NCBI GenBank assembly: GCA_027625915.1
Contig: JANTQA010000026.1
Coordinates: 2,232,001 to 2,296,000, forward strand
DNA: 64,000 nt
Origin: Anaeramoeba flamelloides
Taxonomy: Eukaryota > Metamonada > Anaeramoebidae
Reading direction: 5' to 3'
Each line of letters starts with the position of its first letter. Position 1 is the stretch's first letter. Below the pieces are notes generated by a model, which had not been told where the DNA came from, did no database searches, and saw only the letters and a list, made by a program, of their open reading frames with translations. A program made the translations under genes and the position numbers. Shown here in pieces: positions 12,301-24,912 of the stretch.

Positions 12301-13302
12301 TATTATATGTTAATTTTTTTTCAAAATACATTATTTACAAAATAAAATAACAAATAAAAAAAATGTAAAATTGTATTTAAATATAATTCCATTATTTTAA
12401 GCTATTTATTTATCCTTTTATTATTAAATCAACTCTCCAAACATTTAACAATCATTCATTGTGTATAAATGTGTTTGTTTTGTTAAGAAATTTACTATCA
12501 CATATAAAATTCATCCAAAAAAATAATAATAATTTGTAGTTAAATGGTGATACAGAAAGAAAAACAAATCTGAAACTTCTTAAATTAAGTACCAATTATG
12601 AAGATTGAAATAAAGATTAATTTAAATGTCCACAATACAAAAGTAATTAAACCTGTCCATCTGTCTTTTTTGACTTCTAATATTTGTGATCAAAAAAAAA
12701 ATAATTTTTAACAAAAAGTTTGAATTAATTGAGACTTGGTAAGTGTTATTCTTTTTTAAAAAAAATAAGGAGTGTTTTTACAAATAATTTTCAATATTTT
12801 TGAGGGGTTTGGGTATCATTTCTTCATCGAAATTGGAAGAAAAGTTGTCAAAAAAAGACCTTAGTTCGGAAGTATAAAATCCGTTCTTTTTTTTTATTCT
12901 TGTTCCAATACAACATTTAGTTCAATATTCGATAGTACCTCGAACGACAAATTAATTTTGAGTGTTAATTCATTGATAGTTTGAGAAATTGATAAATGAT
13001 GAATTGAATTTGTTTAACATTTTTAATAATTTTTCCAATTTTTCAAATTATTGGTTTGATTAGTTTCTGTTAAATTTTCTCAATTTTTGAGATAAATTAT
13101 ACATTGTGATCTTTTCATTTTTAGAATTTCTATTTTAAAAGAACTTTAAGAAATTAATATCATATTGTCTGTTTGTTTATTGTTTGTTTCTTTGATTATT
13201 TAATGTGAAAGTTTACCAGAAATTGAAATATTTATTTAATATTTGAAATGGGGGTGTTACCAACGATACACTTGGTTTTTTTACAACAATATTTTGGAAT
13301 TT
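12301..13302. other. Non-genic stretch after PQ-loop gene
   Basis: This is the 3' flank of the PQ-loop gene. No further exon, RNA gene or clear repeat was seen. Confidence 0.4.
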
Positions 13303-13614
13303 TTAAAAAAAAATAGAATTAATGTTTGATTGAAATTTAAAGATTCTGATTGCTTTGTCAAAATCCATATCCAGTATCGGTAAAAAAATGATTTTGAGAA
13401 ATTCTGTCTTTGTTGGGTAGTTTGAGTAAAAAATTTTTTCAATAAAAAAAGTTTGAAAATGTTCAATTGGTCTATTACCTAATGTTGGCTCCTTACTTCT
13501 TCTCTTTTTATGATTTTTTGTTTTTTCAAAACAGCCGAATAATTTAAATTTTTCTTGGAAAGGTAGGTAAAATTCAAATCTATTTTTAAAAGTATTTTTA
13601 CACATCAACATCAT
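13303..13614 (-). pseudogene. Possible homeobox-like fragment
   Basis: A 103-residue frame begins at an ATG and includes a basic patch (KKRRSKE), then RPIEHFQTFFIEKIF, YSNYPTKTEFL and MDFDKAIRIFKFQSN. The spacing of an F-rich first helix, a YP turn and a third-helix-like IRIFKFQ resembles a homeodomain, in which WFxNxR would be expected. The key Trp and the Asn/Arg pair are not clear. Treat it as unknown with a weak homeobox resemblance; it may be a decayed gene or chance. Confidence 0.22.
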
Positions 13615-13736
13615 GAAAAAAAAAAATTAAAAAAAAAAATTAAACAATTGCTAATTTTACACTTTTTAATAACTTCAATTACAATAAAAACTATTGGTTG
13701 ATAAAAGATCTTGTATCAAAACCTATTTTTCGAGGT

Positions 13737-14310
13737 ATTTTACAATCCAAGTTGGAAAATTGAATTTTGCAGGTTCTATTAAGATTTTTTTCAATTTAAT
13801 ATCAAAAAATTTGAAAAGTATTTTTGCTTCTCGTTAAATAGTCATTTTATTATATTTTTAAAGAATATTAAATCCCATGAATGGTTATCAAATAGGAAAT
13901 CAATTATTTTGACTATTAAAGAATTATTTGTTATTTAAAATTGGAAATTTTATTTTTTTTTTCATATTTCCATTAGGTTTTTTTTTTAATTTTTGAAATA
14001 AACTGAAAATTAAATAAAATTTTTGGTTTATTTCTGGAAGTAAAAAAAAAAAACCTAGGACATGGAATATTAATCATCAATTATTTTTTTTATGTAATTG
14101 GTTTTTTTTTTAGATGACAAGAGTAAGTTTCAAACTATTAGGTATTATCTATTCAAAAAAATCCTAAAGTTGAATTTAAAAAAAATCCATTGTCATAACC
14201 GTATTAAAGATTTTTACCCCAAAACATACCTTTTTTTTCTCGATTAGAGAATTTTAAAAATCGTAGTACTATTAACAATAATAAATACAACAGCCTCAAG
14301 TTTTTTAAGA
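13737..14310. repeat. Dispersed repeat, copy 1 (pair with 52750-53310)
   Basis: The sequence is collinear with 52750-53310, with shared blocks around GGTTCTATT, a hairpin (TTAGGTTTTTTTTT...AAAAAAAAACCTA, about 13975-14060) and TATTATCTATTCAA. It is diverged and non-coding. It may be a decayed transposon; no terminal repeats were defined. Confidence 0.55.
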
Positions 14311-17300
14311 ACTGGAATTTTGTTTCTATTGTGAATAAACTTTATTAACTAAGGATGAAATGTTCATTAAGTAATAATTTTATCTAACTTAGAATTTTTA
14401 ATTGTATTTTTTCATACTAGTAATATGCCACTTGAAATTATTTGATCTTTATTTTGGGAAAAAAACATAATTATAGTAATCTCAGACAAAAGGTTTTGTA
14501 ATTTAGTAGATTAAAATAAATTTAACGTTAAAAAATACTAATCATATTTGAAATGGATCAATCTATTTCTATTTTTTAAGTATAATTTTTTAAATATAAT
14601 TAAAAAAAAACAAATTTATTTATCCTGTTTCGAAAGTTATAAATTGAAATATTTTATTAATTTTGAAAAAAAGAAGAGGTTTGGATACTATATTTCAAAG
14701 GGTTAAAGGGGTTATATGAGGAAATAACCATTTTTTAATTTTGATCTTTGTATGAAAACATTATCAAATAAAAAATATTCTTTTTTGATACTTTATTAAT
14801 TTGTAAAGTTGATCTCATAATTTAAATTTCAATTCTCAAATAAAATCTTTCGGGGTTTATTCATAACTATATAATTTTTTCAGAAAAAAAGGGTCCTGTA
14901 AATCTCGTCTTACGAAATTTCGTATTTCAAAAAAAAAAATAAAAATAAACTTCACTGATACCTGATTTTTTTTTACTTTTCAGATTTTACTACCAAATGG
15001 CTCGTGGCTTTATGATTTTTCTTATAAAATTTTGTCAAATGAGATGAAAAAACTGTTAATAAAAAAAATTATTAATTAAAAAAAAGTTTTATTTTCAAGC
15101 GAAAAATAATTATTGTAATTTTTTGAAAATCAAAAAAATTATTTATGAAGAGTTATTCTAAAAGGTTGATGTTCTTTTATAAAAAAAATCTTATTTGTTC
15201 TTTATTTAATGTTAAGATGATTAAATTAAAAATTTATGTCTTTGAATGAAAGTAGTGGATCATAAACTTAGTTATTAATCTGAATAAAATTTTATTGGTA
15301 TTTTGGTATACCCCCTCCAAATGCTATTTAATTTCTTTCTACATACAAAGAAATTTTTTTTTTTTTTTTGAAATATTAAAAAGAGATATTGAATTTTGAA
15401 CTTTTCAAAAATTTGGAATAATGGGTCAAAGCTTTAAAACAATAGTTCTTTTCGGAAAAAAGTACCAAAAAAGGCAACTAACTTCTAAGAGTATTGTAAT
15501 TTTAAAAAAGTCAGAAATTTTTTTTCATTGTTTAAGGGAGGAGTTTTTAGTTCCTCTGTTTTGCCCGAATTACTAAATTTTGATTTAGAAATTTTTTTAA
15601 AGATGTTCATATACTTTTATTTTCCACTTAGGCTAATAAAGTTATGGAATCTTTTCTTTTGATAATTTTAAAAATATTATTGTCTTTTAATATATAAGAT
15701 ATATTGGTTTTTATGATTATTATCATAGAAGGGCAGTTCTAGAAAAAAGTGAAAAATTATCTTTTTTTAGATAAGTAAAATTAAAACTTTTCCTTGATAT
15801 AAAGTTTTAAAAATGTGATTACTATTTGGAAGAAAAATAGTTTTTTTTCTGACTTTTATATTTTGATAAGAGGGTAAGAGTAACCCTTTAAATGTGGTAA
15901 AGGTCGAAACCGAAAGATAATCACTTTTTTTATTTTCTTTTTTTTTGTGAACTTTATAACAAGATAAAAGATACTATAATAATTTTTTTAAAAAAGAAGT
16001 ACTCACTTTTTCAAAATAAAAATGAAAAAATAAAGTTTTCAAATATTCCACACTTTACAAAAATAGCTTGAAACATATATTTACTTTATATTTCAATTTC
16101 CAATGAGATATTTTTTTGAATTTTCTTCTAAGTTTAATACATGTTTTTTAATATTAAATAGTCTCTGAAAAAGTTAGCTTGACTATAGATTTGTCATTCA
16201 TTAAAGTGGGTAGTAAAAGAAAGTAAAAAATTATTAAGACACAACTTTGATTATGACTTTAAAAACCTATTTTAAATATTTAGAATATTGAATTAGGAGT
16301 TTTTACCTCAGGATTACAATAAAAAATTTTATTTTGCTAATTTTATTTTTCTTTTTCAAATCTAAGGCACAACTTAAAAAGAATATTTTCCTTATTTTCA
16401 ATATTTTATATTTAGTATCCCCAAAAGTAATTATTTCAATGATTATTTCAATTAAATGATTTCCACAATAATTATCAACATAAAAAAACATAATATTTTA
16501 AGTTTGTTCCCTTTTTATAAAAATAGTTTTAAACTCTATTTTTCTCTTATGTATACAACCAAAAATTAAAAATTCGTATTTTATAACAATCAAGCAAACA
16601 TATGATTGTTTAGAAATAACAGAAATAATAAACTTTGAATTAGAGTTGATATTCATAAAATAAATACAGAACAAACCATAACTTTTGGAAAAAAAATAAT
16701 GTTAATAAAATTTTTGGAGATCTTATATTGGAAATTCTCATGCAAAATTTCTCAATTTCTTTCCAAACAATAAATTTTTTTATAAAAATTTTTTTAATAG
16801 ACAAGTATATTGATTTTAAATATAATAACAAATACTCAATTTACTTAAAGTAAATCTGAAGTTTCAAAATTTTTTTTTAATTAACAGTTTAAAAAAAGAA
16901 GAAAAAAGAAAAGAAGAGAATAAATATAATAAAAAAGAGTAAAAAAAAATAAAAAAAACTAGAAAAAATAATTTGATCTAAAAATTGAAAATCTATTTTG
17001 AAAAGAATATAGGGATAAATCGATAGAATATTTACCTTTTATTAAATAAAACCGGGACAATTTGACTAGAAAAGATTTTATTATTAATATTTTCCTGATA
17101 TGTGAAATATTTTGTCAAAATATTCTTATAATTAATCCTTGAATTTTTTGAAAAAAAAGGATGTTTTAGAGACAAATCATACTTTTAATACATTTTTATC
17201 AAAGATATTATTCAACTTTGAATTCTGAAGTTTGGATACTCAAGTTTTAAAAATTTTTCCAAATTAGATTTTTTTCTGAAATTATTTGGATTTTTACAAA

Positions 17301-19037
17301 TACAAAGAACTTTGTTTAATTAATAGGGAACAACTTTTTGGTACTATTTGGCCAAAAGAACTTTAAATATACACTCCAAACAAATGATAACAATATGATT
17401 TTTATTCAATAACGACATTCTTTAATTATAAATTTGTTCCCAGCTGATTATATTCACTTTAAAATCCATTTTATTTTAGAATTCTTTTTTACACTCCTTT
17501 TAAAAACACAAGACAGATCTTGTAATTTTTAAACCCGTACCAATCAATCATGATAATCTCAAAAAAATTAATAAGGTGCAAAATAAGATTGTTCTTGATA
17601 ACACAAAATCTCATTTTTCAACTCTAATACTATTTCAAAATAAAAAAAAATATTAAGTATCTTATCTTAAGAACTACTTTTGTAATTTATTGATTTTTAT
17701 TCTGGTCTTTTGCATAAATGACCTTTAAATTGTAAAATCAGACTCATCAAAATATTATTCTATTTGGATCAAAATAAACATTTTATATGTGGTTTTTTAA
17801 GGAAAAAAGAATAAGATATTTTAAGATGCATAAACTATGACACCATTATTAAGAAAATTGTAGATGTAAAAGAAAAATAATCACGATTTTCTTCCTGAAA
17901 AAAGACTATCAATTCAAGAAATCTCAATAGATAACTCCAACTTGTGAAGATCGTATGTTATATAATTTTTGTTTATCAGGTTGCTTGAAATAGTCTGTTG
18001 TCTTCAGTTATCAAAAAAATTCTTAGTAAAAAGCTGTGGTTTGTTCTTTGTTTTTTTAGTTTTTATGTTGATTCTTTTTGTTTTTTTCGGAAATTAAAGG
18101 TCCAAATAACATTTTCAACAACATTATTTCTCTAGTTGATTTTTTTTCAACAGAATCTCAATTACCAAATACCCAAAAGATTTGATTTATTTTAATCAGA
18201 CAATTTATTAAGTTCAAATCATTTATCTCATTATGGTTTATATCAATACCAATTGGGTTGTTGTTTTGAGGGGAAGGTTTTGTTGAGTCTTGAATACAAT
18301 GATCTTTTGAAAATTAAATTTGGACACAATAATCAATTTACTTAATAAACAATTTTTTTTTTGTTCAAAATTGAAAAATAACTCTTTCTTTTTTAGGAAA
18401 TTAAGGAATTTGGTGAATTCTAATCAACACCAAAGAATTTTTCAAGCTTTTTGCTAATTTTAACTTACCTAGAAAATAACATAGAATAATTCTATATAAT
18501 TTTCATTTTTCCAAATTTTTAACCTCTTAGTTGAAAATAGAAAACCCTCTTAACTTAACTGGGATTCAAAAAGAAATAATAGTAACTTCTCGGCACTGTT
18601 TAAAGGTTTGTTCGAATTCACATAAGAAGAAATTTTCTCAAAAAGTTCTTTTTTTCCACACTTCTCATTCATTGTGAGATATGAGGTTTGACAAATTTTG
18701 TAAAAACTTATTTCATTTTTTTATCCTTTGATATTAATGAAGAAATATTTGTGAGAATAATCAACATCTAAACCATGATAGAAACACATTATACTTTGAA
18801 TTTCAATTATACGTGTAGTCCTTAAAGATTTGTAGTTTATAAAAAATTTTTTTTTTGTATCCTTTTTGATTTATTGGAGTGTTCATTCAAAAGTTCAAGA
18901 ATGCTATAGTGCTAAGGGGATTTTTAAGGAAAAACTTTTAAGAATGGAAAAATTTTTGTCATTTTCTCGCTTATTGACCACTTTCAAATTTCTTTTTCAT
19001 AAAAACTTGCAAATTAAATCAAAACAAATTTGCAAAA
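14311..19037. other. Long non-genic stretch
   Basis: About 4.7 kb of AT-rich DNA with no gene, RNA or repeat recognised. Short minus-strand frames at 16303-16491 and 16640-16831 have biased composition and no recognisable motif. Confidence 0.35.
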
Positions 19038-20566
19038 ATGGGAAACATCGAAACAGTGAAAAGAGATATTCACGGAGAAAACGTTAAAAAATATTTAAAC
19101 AAAATAAAAAATTCTCGAGAAGCAATTGGAATTTTGACAAAAGAATTGATGATCCATGACTGTAACAGGAAATATATCAAGTTCTTTGGATGTGGATCGA
19201 AAAAAGAAATTTTTATGTATGGATCATCAATCATTAAACCTCGGCAAGATCATCTTGATATGTTAACAAGTAAATACATTGAACAAGAAGTTTCTCAAAT
19301 TAATATCAAGTTTGTATTTTAGTTTCTATTCATATTTTTTTTTATCTTGAAAATTTTTATGGATTGACTTTTTTTTCCATTTAAAAAAAAAAAGGGCTTG
19401 TGGAAATTTTTTTCACGTGAAATTTTGGTACAAACTAGAATGAGGTGCCTTTATTGTTTTTTCAAAAAAAAGGGTTTGTCAAATTGTGTTTTTGTAATTC
19501 ATTACACAAGGAGATCTCATTCTAATTGTAACTAAAAGATCTATTATTAAATTTCTTTTCTCATTAAAATAATTTTTTTTTTGTTAACTATTTTTTGGTT
19601 TTATTCTGAATTTTTAAAAGGAATGGAGTTCATGACTTTTATATTGAGTACTCTGACATTTCTCAAAATAATGGATGGGCTCATGTTTGGGTTACTTCTG
19701 TTTTAATTGAACAAAATCTATTATTTCAGGTTATTATCCGTGAAACAACTGATCCTTTTAATAAAAGTATAAACCAGAGTGAAGAAGAAGGGAAGGAGGA
19801 AAAAAATGAGCAAGAGCAAGAGCAAGAACAAGAACAAGAAAAAGAACAAGAACAAGAGAAGGAAAAAAAGAAAGAAAAGAAAAAAGAAAAGGCAAAAAAC
19901 AAGAAAACAAAAAAATCAGATGATTCAACCTCTTCAACAAGCTCAATTTCTGATTCCAAAACGGTTTCGAATACCAATTCTAAATCTAATTCAGAAACGG
20001 ATTCTGAGTCAAAAAAAAATAAACAAACAACTGGTGTTACAAAGGAAAAAAAGGAAAAGAAGGGCTCAGTCAATGAAAAACTTTTGTCGATGAAAAAAAT
20101 GAAAAAAATTAGCCAAAATTTAGTAAATTTAAATTTTGAGGCTGTCTCTGAAGAAGAATCAGAAGAAGATGACTTGGATGATTTTGCATTCTTAAATGAA
20201 AAAGTTGAATTTATTTTGGATACGATAGATAATGTAGAAATGAAAAATAATAAAAAAGAATTTTCTACGACCATTAAACAGAGCCTAGAGAAAATTTCGA
20301 AAATTTACAAAGACGCAATCAATATGAGGGATCAACAAATTAAAAAAATGTCAAAAAGATTGCAATCCGAAAGAATGGAATATAAAAATAAATATGATAA
20401 ATTGGAATTGCATTTCCAGAGAAGATTGGGTGGATTAGAATCGGAACAAAAGTCTAAAGAGAATATAGAGCAGGAAAATAAAATATTCCAAGAAAAATTA
20501 GAAAGATTATCAGTTTTGATCAAAGAACAGACAGATTACCAATTACAAATTTCTAAATTTATATAA
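19038..20566 (+). CDS. PAS-domain coiled-coil protein, possibly N-myristoylated
   Basis: Two exons, 19038-19309 and 19621-20566, encode 405 residues. The intron is 311 bases (GTTTGT...AAAAG, phase 2), and the join restores INIK-NGVHDFYIEYSD. Residues about 25-150 look like a PAS fold: AIGILTKELMIHDCNRKYIK, FFGCGSKKE, IIKPRQDHLDM, then GWAHVWVTSVLIEQN and QVIIRETTDPF. Next come a Glu/Gln/Lys tract and a Ser-rich acidic linker. The last about 100 residues are a predicted coiled coil (DQQIKKMSKRLQSERMEYKN). The protein starts MGNIETVK, which fits the N-myristoylation pattern of Gly2 and Ser/Thr6, so membrane attachment is plausible. A signalling sensor or scaffold is inferred; no ligand is known. 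Confidence 0.7.
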
Positions 20567-22394
20567 CACAACCATAATATATATATATAAACTCTGACCA
20601 AAAAACTAATTTGATATAAAACAATCAAATTTTTATTATATTTATTCAAACAATGAAAATTACAAATTAATATATTTGTTTGAGTCTTTTTTAATGATAC
20701 TATTTATACTAATAAATATTTTTAATCAAGATATTTTGTAAATTTTCTCTTTAAAAAATCAATTATTTTAAGTAAAATAATTTTTAACAACAATTTTTTT
20801 GAATGATTAAAATCGAGAATTAACAAATTAAACAACATAAGAATTACATTATTTCAAAAATAATGCCGATTTTTTCCTCTATTAAAAAAATAATTTGTTC
20901 ATTAAAATATTTGGTAATTTTTAGTGTACTTTTAATTAAAATTTAAAATTTGTAGATTTTCATATCATTATTCTTGAACTAATAGAGTTTTCCAACTTAA
21001 CATGGGGTGATTTTTAAATCAAAAAGATCAATTTTTTGAGATTATTGTTTTATTGGAAAAAAACTATTTTTTAAAAATAATGACTCACTATATATGGTTT
21101 TTGGAAGTGGGTTTGGGTATTTTTTTATCAAATAATCTTATCAAAAAACTTTTCTTTTTTTTGAGATTGGAATCATTTTTGAAAATTTTTATTTATTTTT
21201 ATTTCTATTTCTTTTTCTTTTTTTTACAAAAGATCACGATGAAAAAAAAAAAGGATCTGTGAAAAGACAAATAAACATTAAGAAATTTAAAAAATTTAAA
21301 AATTATTTTGAATAAAAACCTAATTCTAAAAAGTGAATTGTACAATTACAAACAAAATTATTTTTTAATTACATATCAAAAAGAATTCAAAAAAAATTAT
21401 TTACTTAATTCCCTAAATTTGAGTTCTAAATTAATCAAATTTCTTTTTAAAAATGGTTTCAAATTAATAATTTATAAATTATATGTGTAACCTTTAGAAC
21501 CACAAATATCATAATTACATTTGAAATGAAATATATAATTTTAATTGTTTTGAAAAGATTCAAAGAATTAAATTTTATAAAAAAATATCATCGAATGAAA
21601 AACTTTTATAATCTAAAAATTAAATGTGTATACAATATAAAAATGAATTGAAAAAAAATTTCAACATTTATGATGAATTTTCTTGACTTTTGTTATTTTA
21701 TTATTATTGAATTGAGATTTATACAAAAAGATTATTTTTTTTTTTCAAAAGTCGGTATTTTTAAAAAGGGGGGTATTCGGATTGTCATGAGTTTAATAGC
21801 TATCCTTTTTTTATTAGATAAAATTATGATAACTTTGATAAAATAATTTATAAAAGAAGTATAACTGAAATCCAATGTATAGTTCTGGCTAACTTTCCTT
21901 TTCCATGTTTAAATTTTCCTTGTAGTTAACTGAACCGAAAATGAATATTTATGATCAATTTTCAAATCAAAATAAATTAATGAAAAATAGTTTGGCTTTG
22001 TTTTTTTTATGTTTTGAATTAAAGATATCATTGTTATATATACAGTCAGTTTCACTTTTTAGGCACAAACTTTATTTAAACGTTAACAAATAATAGTTTT
22101 AAAAATTGCAATACATTATTTTTTACTTTAAATTTTTTCGGGGTCCTTTTCACCCCTAACATGACCTTAAATACTTGAATAAATATCTTATTCCCTTATA
22201 TAAGATATTTTAGCATCAAATAGAAATTTTGTTTTATCAGTTAATTTTCACTCAATAACAATATTTAAATTTTTGATGTTAAATAATTTAAAAAAAAAAA
22301 ATTAAATTAAAAATAATAGTTTTTTTGATTGTAAAATTAGGAAATTTTTTCAACTAGAATTTTTTTCAAATTTAAACGATTCTGCAACAGTCTA
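20567..22394. other. Non-genic stretch with TA-dinucleotide run
   Basis: The 3' flank of the PAS gene begins with a TATATATATATA run near 20578. Open frames at 21053-21262 and 21308-21490 are AT-driven and show no motif. A short motif shared with 28425 lies at 22041-22075. Confidence 0.4.
22041..22075 (+). repeat. CAGTCAGT terminus-like repeat (pair with 28425)
   Basis: The sequence CAGTCAGTTTCACTTTTTAG followed by GCACAAACTT closely matches 28425 onward (CAGTCAGTTCCACTTTTAAG, GCAAAAACTT). Starting with CAGT is typical of mariner/Tc1 termini, but no opposing inverted copy was found at either site. Confidence 0.4.
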
Positions 22395-22660
22395 AAAGTT
22401 TTTATAAGGTTTTTAATTGTTGTGAGAGGAAAAATCAAAAATATTATTTTTGCGATTGGTCGTATTTTATTACTTAAATTGTCGAAAATCCAAAATGTTG
22501 AAATCATCAATACTAAATAAATATGTAAATGTCATAATTGTAACTCATAAAGTTAAGTGAAAATTTTTTTACCCCTTAAAATATGTTACACAAGCCCAAT
22601 TGATCTCTTTTAATTATTTGTTTTTTTCAAAATCCTGGCCAAAAGTCACTAAGATACCAC
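22395..22660 (+). repeat. Dispersed repeat holding the empty TTAA target site
   Basis: The block is similar to 62985-63174 plus 63910-64000. Shared parts include GTTGAAATCATCAATACTAA (with AT in place of GT at the other copy), CCCCTTAA, and TTTTTCAAAATCCT. In the other copy a 735-base element interrupts the sequence exactly at CCCCTTAA (here about 22574-22581); here the site is uninterrupted. Confidence 0.65.
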
Positions 22661-23110
22661 CCAAACCACCCAAATCCACTCTAACATGCTCTGGCCTAAC
22701 CTAACATACCTTAAGCTACCCGGAAAAGAGTTTTAAATACGTCCAGATAATATATTTCAATATAATTGACTATTTTGAAAAAATTGAGAATTTGACCAAT
22801 TTTGAAAAGTAATAATTTTCACAATTGTAGTATTGTTGTTTTTTAAAATGTTTTAACTGTGTTACAAAATTTTGAATTTTGGTTTACAATAGAAGAAAAT
22901 TTCCAAATTGATATGAATTAATAGTTTAATAATATTTTTATTATTTTTATTTTGTTAATCTTTTTCTTCAATGGAATGAATTGTAAATTTTTATTTGAAA
23001 AAAAAGAAACTAAAAATTAAATAAAAAGAAAAAAAGAAGAAGAATGTAAAAAACATTTCAAAAAAAAAAAAAGAAGAAGAAAAAAACAATGATAAATAAA
23101 ATTATAACTA
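22661..23110. other. Non-genic stretch with CCA/ACC-rich patch
   Basis: About 22650-22730 is locally C-rich (repeated ACC, CCTAACCTAAC) in an otherwise AT-rich region. There is no open frame, and it does not form a regular telomeric array. The remainder is the 3' flank of the RasGEF gene, purine-rich near 23030-23090. Confidence 0.4.
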
Positions 23111-24851
23111 TTAATTTTCCACACTTTGTTCCAATTGTAAACTTGTTTGATATAATGTTTCGTATTGGATTAATTCAGTGAAATCATTTAAAATGAAATC
23201 TTGGATTTCATTCACTGATAAAAAATAATATTTAAGTTTTTGAAATTTTTTAATTTGGAGAATAATTTTGGAAATTTTTTTCATTTTAATAAAATTAATT
23301 TTCTTTTTATTATTATTATTATTATTCAAATTTGAAGACGAAATAAAATTTGGGTGTAATTTATCAATTGAAATCAAATCTGACAAAAAAATGCCTAAAT
23401 AAGGTAGTACTGGATTGGGTGAAATTTGTGTTGATTTTAATTTTTGTTTTAATTCTTTATAGTTATTTGATTTTTTTGAGAATCGTGAAATATTTTTCCA
23501 AGTTTGGATCAAATCTTTAGGGATTTTATTCCAAGTTTGTCTTAATCTGTAAATAGCTGGATGTGTTAAGGCAATTATTATTTCAATTAAAGTATTTAAA
23601 TTATTTATTTCCAAACATTTTTCAGCAATTTTAATTAATTTTGAAATTAAGGAAACTCTTTTTTGAATTTCCTTTTGAGAAATTATTTTTGATACTAGCC
23701 AATTGATAAAGCTATTAAAATGATTTAGAAATTTTAATAAATTGTTACATTGATTCGTTTGGCTATTCATTAACCATTTTTGTTCAAGGAATTCTATTGG
23801 TTTAATTTTTTCAAATAATTGGAATTCAATCAATGTGATTTGTCGTACAAATTCGTCATTATCTATTTGGGAAAAAATTAAATTTTGGAAATTTTTTTCT
23901 GGGATTACCGGCTTTGGCACTTTAACTATTTTATTCATCCCCTTTTCGACTTCTTTTTCCCTTTCCCTTTCCTTTTCTTTTTCCCTTTCTTTTTCACCTG
24001 TCCCTTTATGTTCCTTTCCCATCACATGCTTATTATTTGAATCTTTTGCATTTTTGGTTTTTTTATCTTTCAACTTTTCGTTTTCTATTATAAAATTTTG
24101 AATGTGTTTGTTTATTGATTCACCACGATTTCCCATTATTTGTAATATTTGGAATAACAAAACTGCAAATTTTTTCATTTCATTATCTTTAGATATAATA
24201 TTATTTATAAAATTTTTTAATTCTTGAATTAACGAAGCATTATTAATGAAATAATAATAATAATTTTGAATCCAAATTTTTAATATTTTGACAATATTTA
24301 ATTTCGTTGTTTTTGCCACAGTATTATTATAAATATTAATTTTATCTTTATTCCAATTCAAATTTCTGGGGTATCCTGTTGAATAAATTTTTTTCATAGC
24401 ATTTAAAAGTTCATTGCAGTTACTATAAATTGGATAAGTTGATAATAAAAAATGAATATTTTTTATATTAGATCCATTGGTATTAAAGCATATATATTTA
24501 AGAAATTCCTCAAGTGAGTCAAAATCACGTGTAGTGGTATTATCATTATTATTTTCAATTTTATTACTTGGTTTTTTAAATACTTTTTTTTCTTGTTTTT
24601 CAAAATTTATCAAAATTAGATTGGATTCTTTAATTGACAATCTTAACTTTGGAGTCCAACAATTAATTAAATTTTTTTTTGACTGGCAATTTGGATCCCA
24701 ATTTAATTTTTCATTTGTAAAAAGATTATTTAATAATAAATCATTTATTTTTTCAATAAGTTTATTGTCAAAATTATTTTCAAGTTTTTTTGATTGGTTT
24801 AAAAAGTATTGAACAATATTCTTATTATTATTAATATTAATATTATTAATA

Positions 24852-24912
<61 letters not shown>

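Noticed and set aside
19726-20274. 182-codon Ser/Phe-rich frame antisense to the PAS gene, and a basic plus-strand frame 19779-20093
   Set aside because: Both are alternative readings of the (CAAGAG)n Gln/Glu tract; the plus-strand reading in frame with the coiled coil is the real one.
22650-22730. CCTAACCTAAC-type text considered as telomeric repeat
   Set aside because: Only two irregular units in a C-rich patch; no array, and it is not at a sequence end.
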